Shown: positions 1 through 8,245 of the stretch, in pieces
Position numbering within the stretch: the first letter of the stretch is position 1
Layout of the letters: each line of letters starts with the position of its first letter
Assembly (NCBI RefSeq): GCF_900177715.1
Contig: NZ_FXWG01000001.1
Location: forward strand, 931,501 to 995,500
From: Altererythrobacter xiamenensis
Lineage (GTDB): Bacteria; Pseudomonadota; Alphaproteobacteria; Sphingomonadales; Sphingomonadaceae
Length of the DNA stretch: 64,000 bases
Direction: 5' to 3'
Notes under the pieces: model-generated
What the model was told of the DNA's origin: nothing
Database searches by the model: none
What the model saw: only the letters and a program-made list of their open reading frames with translations
Position numbers and translations under genes: made by a program

Positions 1-411
1 TGCGCGCGGGATCTTGATGCACAGGCTCCGGACGATGCCGTAGTTCGTCGTCACAAGCTTCTCGTCGCAACGATGCAAGGCGGCCTGTCCGTAGCCGAGC
101 TCGTATTCGCTGCCACAATGATCGATTTCGACGCGCCCCCGACACTCCATCAGCGCAAATGCCAGGTCGTCATCCGCCTTGCTCGGATCGGCCAGCAAGC
201 GAGTGCGCGTCGGCGTGCTGATGCTCTTCGACACCACGACACCGGGCAACCGATAAATACTTCCCGAAGCGCGCGGAAGTTGAACCAGCGGCTCAGCCTC
301 CGCATTGAGCGAACACTTGTCATATTGCCCGAGAAGCGCCGCATGACGTTCTTCATCGACAAAATCAGCCAATGAAAAATGGATCGGCGGCGGGATCGAA
401 CCAATCTGCAT
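1..411 (-). CDS. AraC-type regulator, N-terminal ligand-binding part (3' end outside window)
   Basis: An open frame of 137 codons runs leftward from an ATG at 409-411 and leaves the window without a stop. An in-frame stop lies just upstream of that ATG, which fixes the start. The peptide has the pattern of the AraC-binding-like (cupin-type) sensor domain that precedes the HTH in many AraC/XylS regulators: a beta-rich stretch, a LLADPSKADDDLAFALME segment, then a G-x-E-x-x-L-x-x-GQAALHRCDE turn and a final LCIKIPR strand. The HTH itself would lie beyond the left edge. Seen: frame and motifs. Inferred: the role as a transcription regulator. No ligand can be named. Confidence 0.68.
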   Translation of the reverse strand, partial: MQIGSIPPPIHFSLADFVDEERHAALLGQYDKCSLNAEAEPLVQLPRASGSIYRLPGVVVSKSISTPTRTRLLADPSKADDDLAFALMECRGRVEIDHCGSEYELGYGQAALHRCDEKLVTTNYGIVRSLCIKIPRA

Positions 412-556
412 ATGCGCAACATATCATGCGGGTGGCACACGCAGAAGCGTCAATGCTTGTCCTATTGTGCAACCGTTGCCCGCTCCCGTGCGCGATAGAC
501 CAAGAAAATGCCTCAACTATTCATATGCTTGCCCTTTGTATTCAGGGAGAAGGCAG

Positions 557-1465
557 ATGAAGATTTCCGGCTTTGGCATATTGGGCCTCGCAACCGGCGC
601 GATGGGAATAGGCTGGGCGACCACGGCCCTGCCTGCCAATTTCAGCGAGTGGAGCACGGCGATCAATGCCGAGGACTTCTCCGGTAACGGTGCGCCCAAC
701 AGCCCGGCGGGCGACGGGTGCCCGATCCTCGATCCCTACACCAATGACCTCTACATCGCCTCCACGAGGCCTGGAGGCCTGGGCGGGCTCGATATCTGGA
801 TCGCGCCGTGGAACGGTTCTGGCTGGGACGAGCCCTACAACCCCGGTGCGCCCGTCAACAGCGAAGCAAACGATTACTGCCCCACGCCTGCGCGCGGCAA
901 CCGGCTGTTCTTCGTCAGCCGCCGTGAAGAGCCCAATGGCGATATCTATGTGATCAAGCGCCTGCCGACCGGCTTCGGCACACCCGAACGGCTGCCCGAC
1001 GGCATCAACAGCGACGCGCAGGAATGGAGCCCGTCTGTCTTCGAGGACGATGACGGCAACGAAGTGCTCTATTTCTCCAGCACCCGCAGCGGGGGGCAGG
1101 ATATCTACGAGAGCGTCAATTACGGCGCGCCGAGTGCGGTGCCTTCGCTCAACACCGAATATTCCGATGCGCGGCCCAATGTCAGCAAGGACGGGCGCGA
1201 GATCGTGTTCGACACCGACCGCCCGGGCGGGCTTGGCGGGGGCGATATCTGGAGCTCGACCCGGCCTTCGACCAATTCGCCCTGGACCGCGCCCACGCCG
1301 ATCGCGCAGGTCAACAGTCCGGCGGGCGAATCCCGTGCCGCGCTATCATGGGATGGCACCATGCTGGTGTTCGGTTCGGGCCGTCCGGGCGTGGATGGGC
1401 CAACCGATATCTTCGTCGCGACACGTTCCAAGGCCAACAGGGGGCCGAAGACCATCGAGTTCTAG
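557..1465 (+). CDS. PD40/TolB-like beta-propeller protein, exported
   Basis: A 302-residue protein with a hydrophobic N-terminus (about residues 4-26, ending TTALPA) that looks like a signal peptide. At least four WD40-like PD40 blades are visible, each with a related core: STRPGGLGGLDIW, FSSTRSGGQDIYE, FDTDRPGGLGGGDIW and FGSGRPGVDGPTDIF. Such propellers occur in TolB and in many periplasmic proteins of unknown binding function. The ATG at 557 is preceded by a purine-rich GGAGAAGG site; the open frame extends upstream to 467 but that part has no signal-like character. It stands alone and is followed by a hairpin. The substrate is unknown. Confidence 0.75.
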   Translation: MKISGFGILGLATGAMGIGWATTALPANFSEWSTAINAEDFSGNGAPNSPAGDGCPILDPYTNDLYIASTRPGGLGGLDIWIAPWNGSGWDEPYNPGAPVNSEANDYCPTPARGNRLFFVSRREEPNGDIYVIKRLPTGFGTPERLPDGINSDAQEWSPSVFEDDDGNEVLYFSSTRSGGQDIYESVNYGAPSAVPSLNTEYSDARPNVSKDGREIVFDTDRPGGLGGGDIWSSTRPSTNSPWTAPTPIAQVNSPAGESRAALSWDGTMLVFGSGRPGVDGPTDIFVATRSKANRGPKTIEF

Positions 1466-1518
1466 AGGAAACCGGAGGCAACCTCCCTTCGGCCTGCGAC
1501 CCGGCCGAATGGGACACT

Positions 1519-1551
1519 GGCCCCTGCCTCGTCATGAGGCGGGGGCCCTTT
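1519..1551 (+). terminator. Hairpin terminator after the PD40 gene
   Basis: An 11-bp GC-rich stem (arms 1519-1529 and 1537-1547, with one T-G pair) and a 7-nt loop, followed by CTTTC. The T-tract is short, so this is a moderate candidate for a factor-independent terminator. Confidence 0.5.
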
Positions 1552-1642
1552 CGCCGGCCAGTTGAGCGTTCATGGAGCCAATGGCGCACTTGATAGATCG
1601 CAACCTGCATCGCGGGCCGTCTTGTCATATAGTCGCGAAGCA

Positions 1643-2719
1643 ATGCAGCTTTGGCGCAGATCGACACCGAGATCCATTCCCGCTCTCTTCCTAGCCGGGG
1701 TGTTGCTGCACGCGGGCAGTGCAGCAGCCCAAGTTAAAGGTGACGCGCAGGAAGAGCCTCCAGTCGCGCGCTCCACCGAAAGCCGAAGCCCGATTGCGCC
1801 TGCCGAATATGACGAGAATCTCGACATCGGCGGAGAGGAAATCGAAGCGCGCAAGAAGAGCAGCCGGATGACGGTAAACGTGCTCATCAACGAGCAGGGC
1901 CCCTACAAGTTCATCGTCGACAGCGGCGCCGATACCTCTGTGATCGGTGAGAGCCTGGCGGCTAGGCTGGGCCTGCCCGATGCAGGCCCCGTGGTGCTGA
2001 ATGCCATGACCGAAAGCCGCCCTGTCGAACAGGTCAGCGTAGATTCGATCCGGCTGGGCCCGACGACGACGACAGACCTCGAGCTACCCGTTCTGGACGA
2101 GCGCGATATCGGGGCCGACGGCATGATCGGGCTGGACGCGCTCGTCGCCCAGCGGCTGATGATGGATTTCGACAAACGCATCGTCACGGTGGACGACGAG
2201 TATCGCTTCCCGCGCTCCGGCCCCAATATCATTATTGTCACCGCGAGACGCGAGCGCGGGCAACTGATTCTGACCGAAGTGCTCGCGATGGGCCACCCGC
2301 TGGACGCCGTGATCGATACAGGGACCGAAGTGACAATCGGCAATTCCGCCCTGCGCGAGAAACTCGGCATCGGTCAGAGCGAGACGATCGAAACGGTCGA
2401 AATCTTCGGCGTGACCGGCACGAAGCAGGAGGTCGATTTCGCCGTCATCCCCCGCCTCGAACTGGGTCCGGTCACCTTCCTGAACGTTCCCGTCGCCTTT
2501 GCCGATGTGCCGCCGTTCGAGATATTCGGTCTGGACAAAGAGCCCTCGCTCCTCCTCGGCACGGATCTGATGGAGAAGTTCCGCCGGATCTCGCTCGACT
2601 TCAACGATCGCAAGGTGCGCTTCCAGCTGAGAAAATGCCGCTCGCAAAAAATCTCTATCCGGACGATCAACTCCTCGACGCGGATCAAGGCAACCAGACC
2701 GGCCGCCTGCACCTATTGA
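1643..2719 (+). CDS. Retropepsin-like aspartic protease with two Asp motifs, exported
   Basis: A 358-residue protein. A signal peptide (LFLAGVLLHAGSAAAQ) begins about residue 14. Two aspartyl-protease half-sites are visible: FIVDSGADTSVIG in the first half and AVIDTGTEVTIGN in the second, so one chain carries both D-S/T-G motifs, as in the bacterial 'aspartyl protease family protein' group with two retropepsin folds. The ATG at 1643 was chosen because the signal peptide starts there; the frame is open to 1562. The protein probably acts in the periplasm. Its substrates are not known. It converges with nusG, with a shared hairpin between them. Confidence 0.78.
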   Translation: MQLWRRSTPRSIPALFLAGVLLHAGSAAAQVKGDAQEEPPVARSTESRSPIAPAEYDENLDIGGEEIEARKKSSRMTVNVLINEQGPYKFIVDSGADTSVIGESLAARLGLPDAGPVVLNAMTESRPVEQVSVDSIRLGPTTTTDLELPVLDERDIGADGMIGLDALVAQRLMMDFDKRIVTVDDEYRFPRSGPNIIIVTARRERGQLILTEVLAMGHPLDAVIDTGTEVTIGNSALREKLGIGQSETIETVEIFGVTGTKQEVDFAVIPRLELGPVTFLNVPVAFADVPPFEIFGLDKEPSLLLGTDLMEKFRRISLDFNDRKVRFQLRKCRSQKISIRTINSSTRIKATRPAACTY

Positions 2720-2740
2720 TGCGGCCTTTCGCCCACGAAA

Positions 2741-2764
2741 AAGGGCGCCTCTGCGGGCGCCCTT
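2741..2764 (-). terminator. Terminator of the secE-nusG unit
   Basis: A perfect 9-bp stem, AAGGGCGCC (2741-2749) with GGCGCCCTT (2756-2764), and a 6-nt loop. Read on the minus strand it is followed by a T-run (CCCTTTTTCG), so it mainly ends nusG transcription. It may also work weakly for the converging protease gene. Confidence 0.8.
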
Positions 2765-2788
2765 CCTCTCCACAAACGCAGAAAAAGG

Positions 2789-3325
2789 TTACTTGACCAG
2801 TTCGACCTGTTCGAAGTCGAGTTCGACCGGCGTTGCGCGGCCGAAGATCGAAACCGAGACCTTGACCTTGGCCTTGTCGAAATCGAGCTCTTCGACCACG
2901 CCGTTGAAGCTGGCGAAGGGACCGTCGAGCACCTTGACCTGATCGCCGATCTCGTAATCGACGTGGATGTCCTTCTTCGGGGCCGCCTTGGCCTCCTCGA
3001 CACCGCCGAAGTAACGCGCCGCTTCCTTTTCGCTGATCGGCTGGGGCTTGTTGCCCGAACCGAGGAAGCCGGTCACCTTCGGCGTATTCTTGACGAGGTG
3101 ATAGACGTCGTCGGTCATCTTGAGCTTGGCAAGGACGTAGCCGGGCATGAACTTGCGTTCGGTCTGGACCTTCTTGCCGCGCTTGATCTCGGTCACGGTC
3201 TCGGTCGGAACCTCGACCTCTTCCACCGCTTCCGAAAGGCAGAGCCGCTCGGCCTCGGCGATGATCTGGTCACGCACCTTGTTCTCGAAGCCCGAGTAGG
3301 CGTGGATGATGTACCAGCGAGCCAT
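2789..3325 (-). CDS. nusG: Transcription termination/antitermination protein NusG
   Basis: A 178-residue protein with the NusG N-terminal (NGN) domain from the start (WYIIHAYSGFENKV) through FMPGYVLAKLKM and TPKVTGFLG. The C-terminal KOW domain follows a GDQVKVLDGPFASFNG motif. NusG binds RNA polymerase and couples it to Rho and to the ribosome through S10. It lies downstream of secE on the same strand, the normal bacterial pairing. The usual next genes, rplK and rplA, are absent: a hairpin and a converging protease gene follow instead. Confidence 0.97.
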   Translation of the reverse strand: MARWYIIHAYSGFENKVRDQIIAEAERLCLSEAVEEVEVPTETVTEIKRGKKVQTERKFMPGYVLAKLKMTDDVYHLVKNTPKVTGFLGSGNKPQPISEKEAARYFGGVEEAKAAPKKDIHVDYEIGDQVKVLDGPFASFNGVVEELDFDKAKVKVSVSIFGRATPVELDFEQVELVK

Positions 3326-3385
3326 TGAAAGTCCTTAATCCCTGGAAGTGGTTTGAAGCACGGGGTCTTGCGCGCCCCGCGAAAC

Positions 3386-3595
3386 TCAAGCGAGCGTGAG
3401 AAGGAAACGCACGATAGCGTTGAAGACGGTGTCGACGCCGAGGAAGAACAGCGAGAGGATCACCATCATGATGAAGACGAAGATCGCGGTGCGGATCGTC
3501 TCGTCGCGGGTCGGCCATACGACCTTGCTGGTTTCGCTGCGGACCTGCCGCACGAACTCGCCGGGCGATGTCTTGCGCTTCGTATCTTCGGCCAT
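3386..3595 (-). CDS. secE: Preprotein translocase subunit SecE
   Basis: A 69-residue protein, the short single-helix SecE type. A cytoplasmic amphipathic region (FVRQVRSETSKVVWPTRDE) contains the conserved K-V-V-W-P motif, and one membrane helix follows (about residues 40-62). SecE clamps the SecY channel. It is encoded directly upstream of nusG. The tRNA-Trp gene, which in many bacteria sits just upstream of secE, lies about 2.3 kb away on the same strand, separated by an oppositely oriented transporter gene. Confidence 0.95.
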   Translation of the reverse strand: MAEDTKRKTSPGEFVRQVRSETSKVVWPTRDETIRTAIFVFIMMVILSLFFLGVDTVFNAIVRFLLTLA

Positions 3596-3892
3596 GTGTG
3601 TGAGCCTTCAATCCTCGATTAAATCCATTCGCCTCGCGGCACTGGCTTTCAGGTAGGTCTCCGCGCCGCCCCGGACAAGTCCGGGAGGGGCGAAGGCTGA
3701 TTCCAATGTCGGAAGACGTTGCGGCATGTAGGCCGGGCGCAGCCTAAAAGCAAGAAGGTTGGGGTTTTGTTTTCGCCGACCTAGCCGCGGGTGGCCGGGT
3801 TCTAACTACGCCGAAGAAAATCCCGTTGCAGGTGCAACCGCATAGCCCTAGCGTGCGCGCTTTCATTCGGGACGCATGAGGGGAAGCCGCCA

Positions 3893-5413
3893 ATGGCCGC
3901 TAGCGAAATGAGTTTGGGTGATCGTCTGGTCGCCCCCGTTACCAATGTATCGGACCTGTTGTGGGGCGGCACGTGGGAGGGGGCCGAAGTCATCCCGTTC
4001 CCGCCACTGGCGCTGATCTTGCTCGGCGCAGGCGTCTGGTTCATGGTCGGGCTGCGCTTCTATCCGATCGTCAAGCTCGGCAGTGCGATCAAGGGACTGT
4101 TCGCTGGCCGCAAGGGCTCCGGATCGGGTGAAATCTCCCCCTTTGCTGCCCTCTCGACCGCGCTTTCGGGCCAGGTCGGCACCGGCAATCTCGCCGGTGT
4201 TGCCACGGCCATCGCGCTGGGCGGTCCGGGTGCAATCTTCTGGATGTGGATCACCGCCCTGTTCGGCATGGCGCTGGCCTTTGCTGAGGGGTCGCTGGCC
4301 ATTCGTTATCGCGAACAGACCTCCGACGGGGTCTATCGCGGCGGCCCGATGAGCTACATCATGATGGGCCTCGGCCCGAAATGGACCTGGCTGGCGATCC
4401 TGTTCTGCCTCGGGACGCTCGCCTCCGCGCTGATTACCGGCAACGCCATTCAGTCGAATGCCGTCGCTGACAGCTTTGGCGAGCTGTTCGGTATGGAGGA
4501 ATGGATGGCCGGTCTGATCGTCGCCATCCTCGTGTTCGTCGTCATCATCGGCGGCATCAAGTCGATCGGCAAGGTGGCCGAAAGCGTCGTGCCGTTCATG
4601 GCTGCAGCCTACATCGTGATGGCCGTGATCGCTCTGATCATCAATTTCGAGGATCTGGGCGAGACCTTCGGCCTGATCTTCCACGGCGCCTTCAACCCGC
4701 AGAGCGCGGTTGGCGGCTTCACCGGCGCGGCCATCATCATGGCGATCCGTGCCGGCGTGGCGCGCGGCCTGTTCTCGAACGAGGCGGGCCAGGGTTCGAC
4801 CCCGATCGCGCACGCCGTCGCCCAGACGAACGATCCCGAGCAACAGGGCCGCATGGCGATGCTCGGCACCTTCATCGATACCATCGTGATCTGCACCATG
4901 ACCGCGCTGGTGATCCTGACCGTCCGCGGCGACTTCATGGCTGGCGACGAGGCGGTGCTGCACGCATGGCAGTCCGACCGGGTCGGCTTCGAGATGACGA
5001 GCGGCGCCTTTGCCGCCGCCTTCCCGTTGGAAATCGGCAGCATTCCGATCGGAACGCTGGTCGCATCGACTGCGCTGATCCTGTTCGTGTTCACCACGCT
5101 CCTCACCTGGAGCTATTACGGCGAGCGGGCGATCACCTTCATCTACGACCGGTTCAAGGGTTCGAACCGTGCGGGCGAGAAGAAGCTGCACGTGGCCTGG
5201 CGCGTGTTGTGGTGCGTCGCGATTTTCATAGGCGCGGCACAACCGAGCGAACTGGTCTGGCGCATGGGCGATATCTCTAACGCCGCCATGCTGCTGCCCA
5301 ACATCGTCGCGCTGGTTATGCTGTCAGGCGTGGTCTTCGCCCTGGCCCGCGGCGACAGGACCGCAGGCAAGGATTTCCACGCTGACACGCCGGAAGAGCC
5401 GGAGGAATACTGA
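3893..5413 (+). CDS. Alanine/glycine:cation symporter (AGCS family)
   Basis: A 506-residue membrane protein with about ten hydrophobic segments. It shows AGCS (sodium:alanine symporter) features: LSGQVGTGNLAGVATAIALG, a GGPMSYIMMGLG block and a GLFSNEAGQGSTPIAHA motif near the middle. It would import alanine or glycine with Na+ or H+. It stands alone on the plus strand, between secE and tRNA-Trp, which are on the other strand. Its high GC content produces a long antisense open frame that I treat as a shadow. A bidirectional hairpin follows. Confidence 0.93.
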   Translation: MAASEMSLGDRLVAPVTNVSDLLWGGTWEGAEVIPFPPLALILLGAGVWFMVGLRFYPIVKLGSAIKGLFAGRKGSGSGEISPFAALSTALSGQVGTGNLAGVATAIALGGPGAIFWMWITALFGMALAFAEGSLAIRYREQTSDGVYRGGPMSYIMMGLGPKWTWLAILFCLGTLASALITGNAIQSNAVADSFGELFGMEEWMAGLIVAILVFVVIIGGIKSIGKVAESVVPFMAAAYIVMAVIALIINFEDLGETFGLIFHGAFNPQSAVGGFTGAAIIMAIRAGVARGLFSNEAGQGSTPIAHAVAQTNDPEQQGRMAMLGTFIDTIVICTMTALVILTVRGDFMAGDEAVLHAWQSDRVGFEMTSGAFAAAFPLEIGSIPIGTLVASTALILFVFTTLLTWSYYGERAITFIYDRFKGSNRAGEKKLHVAWRVLWCVAIFIGAAQPSELVWRMGDISNAAMLLPNIVALVMLSGVVFALARGDRTAGKDFHADTPEEPEEY

Positions 5414-5455
5414 GGGGCTGGTTTCGCGCACCCATCGGGGTGTGCGATTCGCGCG

Positions 5456-5514
5456 CTAAAGCAGCGCAGCGGTAGCGCGTAAACAATCCGCTCAAGCAGC
5501 GAAGCGGTAGCGCG
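5456..5514. repeat. Two direct copies of a 24-bp repeat
   Basis: Positions 5456-5479 and 5491-5514 match at 22 of 24 bases, with a 35-bp period. The shared core is AGCAGCGCAGCGGTAGCGCG in the first copy. They lie between the symporter stop and its terminator hairpin, outside any gene. Confidence 0.75.
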
Positions 5515-5519
5515 ACAAA

Positions 5520-5551
5520 AAGGGCCGGCTCGCATATGCGGACCGGCCCTT
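5520..5551. terminator. Bidirectional terminator between symporter and small-protein gene
   Basis: A perfect 9-bp stem, AAGGGCCGG (5520-5528) with CCGGCCCTT (5543-5551). The 14-nt loop contains a second palindrome, CGCATATGCG. On the minus strand the stem is followed by CCCTTTTTG, on the plus strand by CGTTTTC. It can serve both converging genes. Confidence 0.75.
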
Positions 5552-5582
5552 CGTTTTCATTGTATCGTTCGTGCAGCCTGTG

Positions 5583-5732
5583 TCAGCGCAGGCCGAAGAG
5601 CTTCGCCATGAAGCCAGGCTCATCTTCCATCGGCTGGACCCGTCCGTAGGTCATGCGACGCATGCTTGCATCAACATGGGGCCGCGGGTTGGTCCAGGCG
5701 TCGGGCCGACTGCTGCGGAAGGATGTCGACAT
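5583..5732 (-). CDS. Small conserved-looking protein, 49 residues
   Basis: A short open frame starts at an ATG (5730-5732) preceded by a GAGGAGA ribosome site at good spacing, and stops at 5583-5585. The peptide is basic at the start and ends with an amphipathic motif, RVQPMEDEPGFMAKLFGLR. From memory, similar tails (G-R-x-x-P-M-E-...-L-F-G) occur in tiny sphingomonad proteins. No function is known. Evidence: strong ribosome site, a terminator just downstream, and a location in front of tRNA-Trp that is otherwise empty. Confidence 0.6.
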   Translation of the reverse strand: MSTSFRSSRPDAWTNPRPHVDASMRRMTYGRVQPMEDEPGFMAKLFGLR

Positions 5733-5890
5733 GGGACAATCTCCTCGTGCCATTTTCCCTCCGTCCGTGGATACAAATGATCGATCGCGCCATACGGTTC
5801 CCCACTTAGGACGAACCGACAGAAATCGTTCAAGCGCCTGTCCGCGCCGAAACAGCGCGGAACAGCGAAAATCCGGACATTTGAAGAAAA

Positions 5891-5966
5891 TGGCAGGGGT
5901 GACAGGATTCGAACCCGTGGCCCTCGGTTTTGGAGACCGATGCTCTACCAGCTGAGCTACACCCCT
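5891..5966 (-). tRNA. tRNA-Trp (CCA anticodon)
   Basis: A 76-nt cloverleaf with encoded CCA. The acceptor stem is AGGGGTG with CACCCCT, the D-arm contains AGCTCAGCTGGTAGAGC, the anticodon loop is CTCCAAA and the T-arm contains GGTTCGAATCC. The anticodon CCA gives tryptophan. Confidence 0.97.
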
Positions 5967-6086
5967 GCAGATGCGCGCTGCCCTCTAGAGCGAAGCGCGC
6001 CGCGACGCAACAGAACATTCGCAATACTCGCTCGCGAGCAGCAACTCTGCTGGCGAATTGCACTGACCCGCCTATAAACTCTCGCA

Positions 6087-6809
6087 ATGCATTCGCCTTA
6101 CCCTCCGCCGATTCCGGTCGAAATGCTCCTGCTCGCCTATCGCAGCGGGATTTTCCCGATGGCGGACAGCCGCGATGATCCCGAAATCTTCTGGGTCGAA
6201 CCGCGGGAGAGGGCGATCATTCCGCTCGAATCCTTCAAACCTTCGCGCAGTCTCGCCAAGGCTGTGCGGCAGGACCGGTTTCGCGTGACGTGCGATACGG
6301 CGTTCGAACGCGTGATGACCGCCTGCGCCGCGCCGCGCCCGGACCATCCCGAAAGCTGGATCAGCGAACGCATTATCGCCAGCTACCGTGCGCTTCACGC
6401 CATCGGCCATGCCCATTCGATCGAATGCTGGCAGGACGGCGCGCTCGTCGGCGGGCTCTATGGCGTCAGCTTCGACCGGGTGTTCTGCGGGGAGAGCATG
6501 TTCAGCACGGCAAGCGATGCCAGCAAGGTCGCGCTGGTCTGGCTGGTTGCGCTCATGCGGCGGGCGGGTTTCGCATTGCTGGACTGCCAGTTCATGACCG
6601 ATCACCTCGGCTCGCTCGGCGCCGTGGAAATCCCGCAGGCGGACTATATCGAGCGCCTGAAGGCCGCGTCAGGGCCGCCTGCGATGTCGCTACCCGAAGC
6701 CTACCGAGCGGTTCTGGATGAAGCATCGCCCGCCGACAGCAGCAGGCCAGCAGGCGATCATTCCTCGCCGGGGAAACTCATCGCGCAGTCTTTCACCCAG
6801 ACATCGTAG
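6087..6809 (+). CDS. aat: Leucyl/phenylalanyl-tRNA--protein transferase
   Basis: A 240-residue protein. It attaches Leu or Phe to N-terminal Arg or Lys of proteins, creating N-degrons for ClpS/ClpAP. Conserved blocks are visible: AYRSGIFPMAD, FWVEPRERAIIPLE, a SWISERIIASYRALHAIGHAHSIECW segment, GGLYGVSFDRVFCGESMFS and FALLDCQFMTDHLGSLGA. The C-terminus overlaps the converging DUF2155 gene by 52 bases. A TATAAA box lies just upstream of the start. Confidence 0.96.
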   Translation: MHSPYPPPIPVEMLLLAYRSGIFPMADSRDDPEIFWVEPRERAIIPLESFKPSRSLAKAVRQDRFRVTCDTAFERVMTACAAPRPDHPESWISERIIASYRALHAIGHAHSIECWQDGALVGGLYGVSFDRVFCGESMFSTASDASKVALVWLVALMRRAGFALLDCQFMTDHLGSLGAVEIPQADYIERLKAASGPPAMSLPEAYRAVLDEASPADSSRPAGDHSSPGKLIAQSFTQTS

Positions 6810-7252
6810 ATCGGGTGTTCGACCACGTTGAGGCTGGGCGAGTTCTTGAACAGCCAGCCCGAGAAAATCCGCCGGAAATCCTCTTCGCCGCGATCCTGCA
6901 CCAGCACCTGGACGAAGGCACCGGTTTCCTGCGGCATTTCCCAGGGCGCGGTGCGCTCGCAGGCTTGAAGGCGGATGACGACGTCCCCCGAGCGGCGCGA
7001 TTCGCCGGGGCGCATTTCGAAGTCCTGCGTCAGATTGTTGCGCTTGTTGAGAAGGCCGATCGTCGCGACGCGCTCACCCATCGGTGTGCCGATCGCAGCA
7101 TCGCCGGCCGCATCGGGCGCGGGCGGACCGTCGCTCTGCAGTTCTTCGGGAACCTCGGTCGCGACCGGTTCCGGCGCAGGCGGATCGTCCGAGCAGCCGG
7201 CCAGCAGCGCGACGCTGGCGGCCAGCGCGGGCGCGAGTAGCGCGCGGCGCAT
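6758..7252 (-). CDS. DUF2155 lipoprotein
   Basis: A 164-residue protein. I start it at the ATG at 7250-7252 because a lipoprotein signal begins there (RRALLAPALAASVALLAGC, Cys at about residue 20). The frame is open farther upstream but overlaps the NDUFA12 gene. After an acidic Pro-rich linker comes the DUF2155 region, with LLNKRNNLTQDFEMRPG, EDFRRIFSGWLFKNSPSLN and a final EHPIYDVWVKDCAMS. The domain is widespread in alphaproteobacteria and of unknown role. The stop overlaps the 3' end of aat, and the gene follows the NDUFA12 gene by two bases. Confidence 0.88.
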   Translation of the reverse strand: MRRALLAPALAASVALLAGCSDDPPAPEPVATEVPEELQSDGPPAPDAAGDAAIGTPMGERVATIGLLNKRNNLTQDFEMRPGESRRSGDVVIRLQACERTAPWEMPQETGAFVQVLVQDRGEEDFRRIFSGWLFKNSPSLNVVEHPIYDVWVKDCAMSFPGEE

Positions 7253-7254
7253 AA

Positions 7255-7653
7255 TCAGCCTTCCGGGCTCCAGGCCTCGTAATCGCCCACGGCGCGGGCG
7301 CGCTTCCCCCCGCGTTCGAGCGCGCCTTGCGGGCGGTAAGCCTGCGCAGTGCCGGTGGCGTTGGGGGTGTAGTCCACTTCCCAGATGCGCGGCGGCGGAA
7401 GGTGGCTTTCCGGCACATCCTCGCCCGCCCCGTGCAACCAGCCGTGCCATTCGGCGGGCACGCGGCTCGCATCGTTGGAACCGGCGTAGATCACCCAGCG
7501 GCGTTCGCGCGCGCCATCACCGCGATCTTTCGAGCGGTAATATTTATTGCCCTGCGCGTCGGTGCCGACATGCTCGCCCTTGCGCCAGCTGTAGAGCAGC
7601 GTGCCGATGGTCGCGCCGTTCCACCAGGTGAAGATCTTGGTCAGGAAGTTCAT
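7255..7653 (-). CDS. NADH:ubiquinone oxidoreductase subunit NDUFA12 homologue
   Basis: A 132-residue protein beginning MNFLTKIFTWWNGATIGTLL. It contains the family blocks GEHVGTDAQGNKYYRSK, RRWVIYAGSNDASRVPAEWHGWLH and a C-terminal IWEVDYTPNATGTAQAYRPQG. NDUFA12 (B17.2) is an accessory subunit of complex I found in alphaproteobacteria and mitochondria. It sits away from the core nuo operon, which is usual. The ATG at 7653 matches the family N-terminus. It is followed two bases later by the DUF2155 gene. Confidence 0.93.
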   Translation of the reverse strand: MNFLTKIFTWWNGATIGTLLYSWRKGEHVGTDAQGNKYYRSKDRGDGARERRWVIYAGSNDASRVPAEWHGWLHGAGEDVPESHLPPPRIWEVDYTPNATGTAQAYRPQGALERGGKRARAVGDYEAWSPEG

Positions 7654-7702
7654 GGAGAGCGCGATTAGCGGATTCGCTTCCGAACGCCAAGCGCCAACCG
7701 CA

Positions 7703-8245
7703 TCACTCTTCGATTGTCCAGACGACCTGGTCGCCCGGCTCGATACCGAGCTCTGCCGCACGGCCACCGACCAGTTCTAGCACGGCAATGGCAAAGCCGG
7801 TCGAGACGCTCGGCGTGAGCGAATAGGGTTCGGTATTGGCGGCGATATTGGTGATCCGCCCGTCGGTGCCGATGAAGATGATGTCGAGCGACATGGGCGT
7901 GTTCTTCATCCAGAAACTGCGCCGGTCGGGCGCCTTGGAGGGGAACAGCATGCCTTCGTCGGGGCCCATCTCGGTGCGAAACATCAACCCGCGCGCCTGC
8001 TCTGCCGAAGATTGCGCCAGTTCGACGCGGAAATCATGGGTCTCGTCGCCGGAGATGACCTGCAGGTCGATGACCTCGAGGCCGGAGACGGGATGGACCG
8101 CCTCGCCGGTCGCCTGCACGGGATCGGTCGCGCTGCTGGCTGGTTCGGCGGTGCTCTGCGGAGAGCAGGCCAGCATCAGGGCCGCGAGCCCTGCCACCGC
8201 AGCGGTGCGGATCAGCGTTCCGCTTCCTGCGCGTCGATCAGCCAT
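7703..8245 (-). CDS. DUF192 lipoprotein
   Basis: A 180-residue protein. The N-terminal signal ends in a lipobox (AALMLAC, Cys at residue 27). The DUF192 domain follows, with ARGLMFRTEMGPDEGMLF, RRSFWMKNTPMSLDIIFIG and VLELVGGRAAELGIEPGDQV. The family is widespread, small and periplasmic, and its function is not established. It overlaps recX by 34 bases, which implies co-transcription and probably translational coupling. Confidence 0.92.
   Translation of the reverse strand: MADRRAGSGTLIRTAAVAGLAALMLACSPQSTAEPASSATDPVQATGEAVHPVSGLEVIDLQVISGDETHDFRVELAQSSAEQARGLMFRTEMGPDEGMLFPSKAPDRRSFWMKNTPMSLDIIFIGTDGRITNIAANTEPYSLTPSVSTGFAIAVLELVGGRAAELGIEPGDQVVWTIEE

Noticed and set aside
3863..5242. 459-residue minus-strand open frame opposite the symporter
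   Set aside because: Composition is rich in Arg, Asp, His and Gln as expected from the complement of a GC-rich membrane-protein gene. The plus strand carries a full AGCS family protein.
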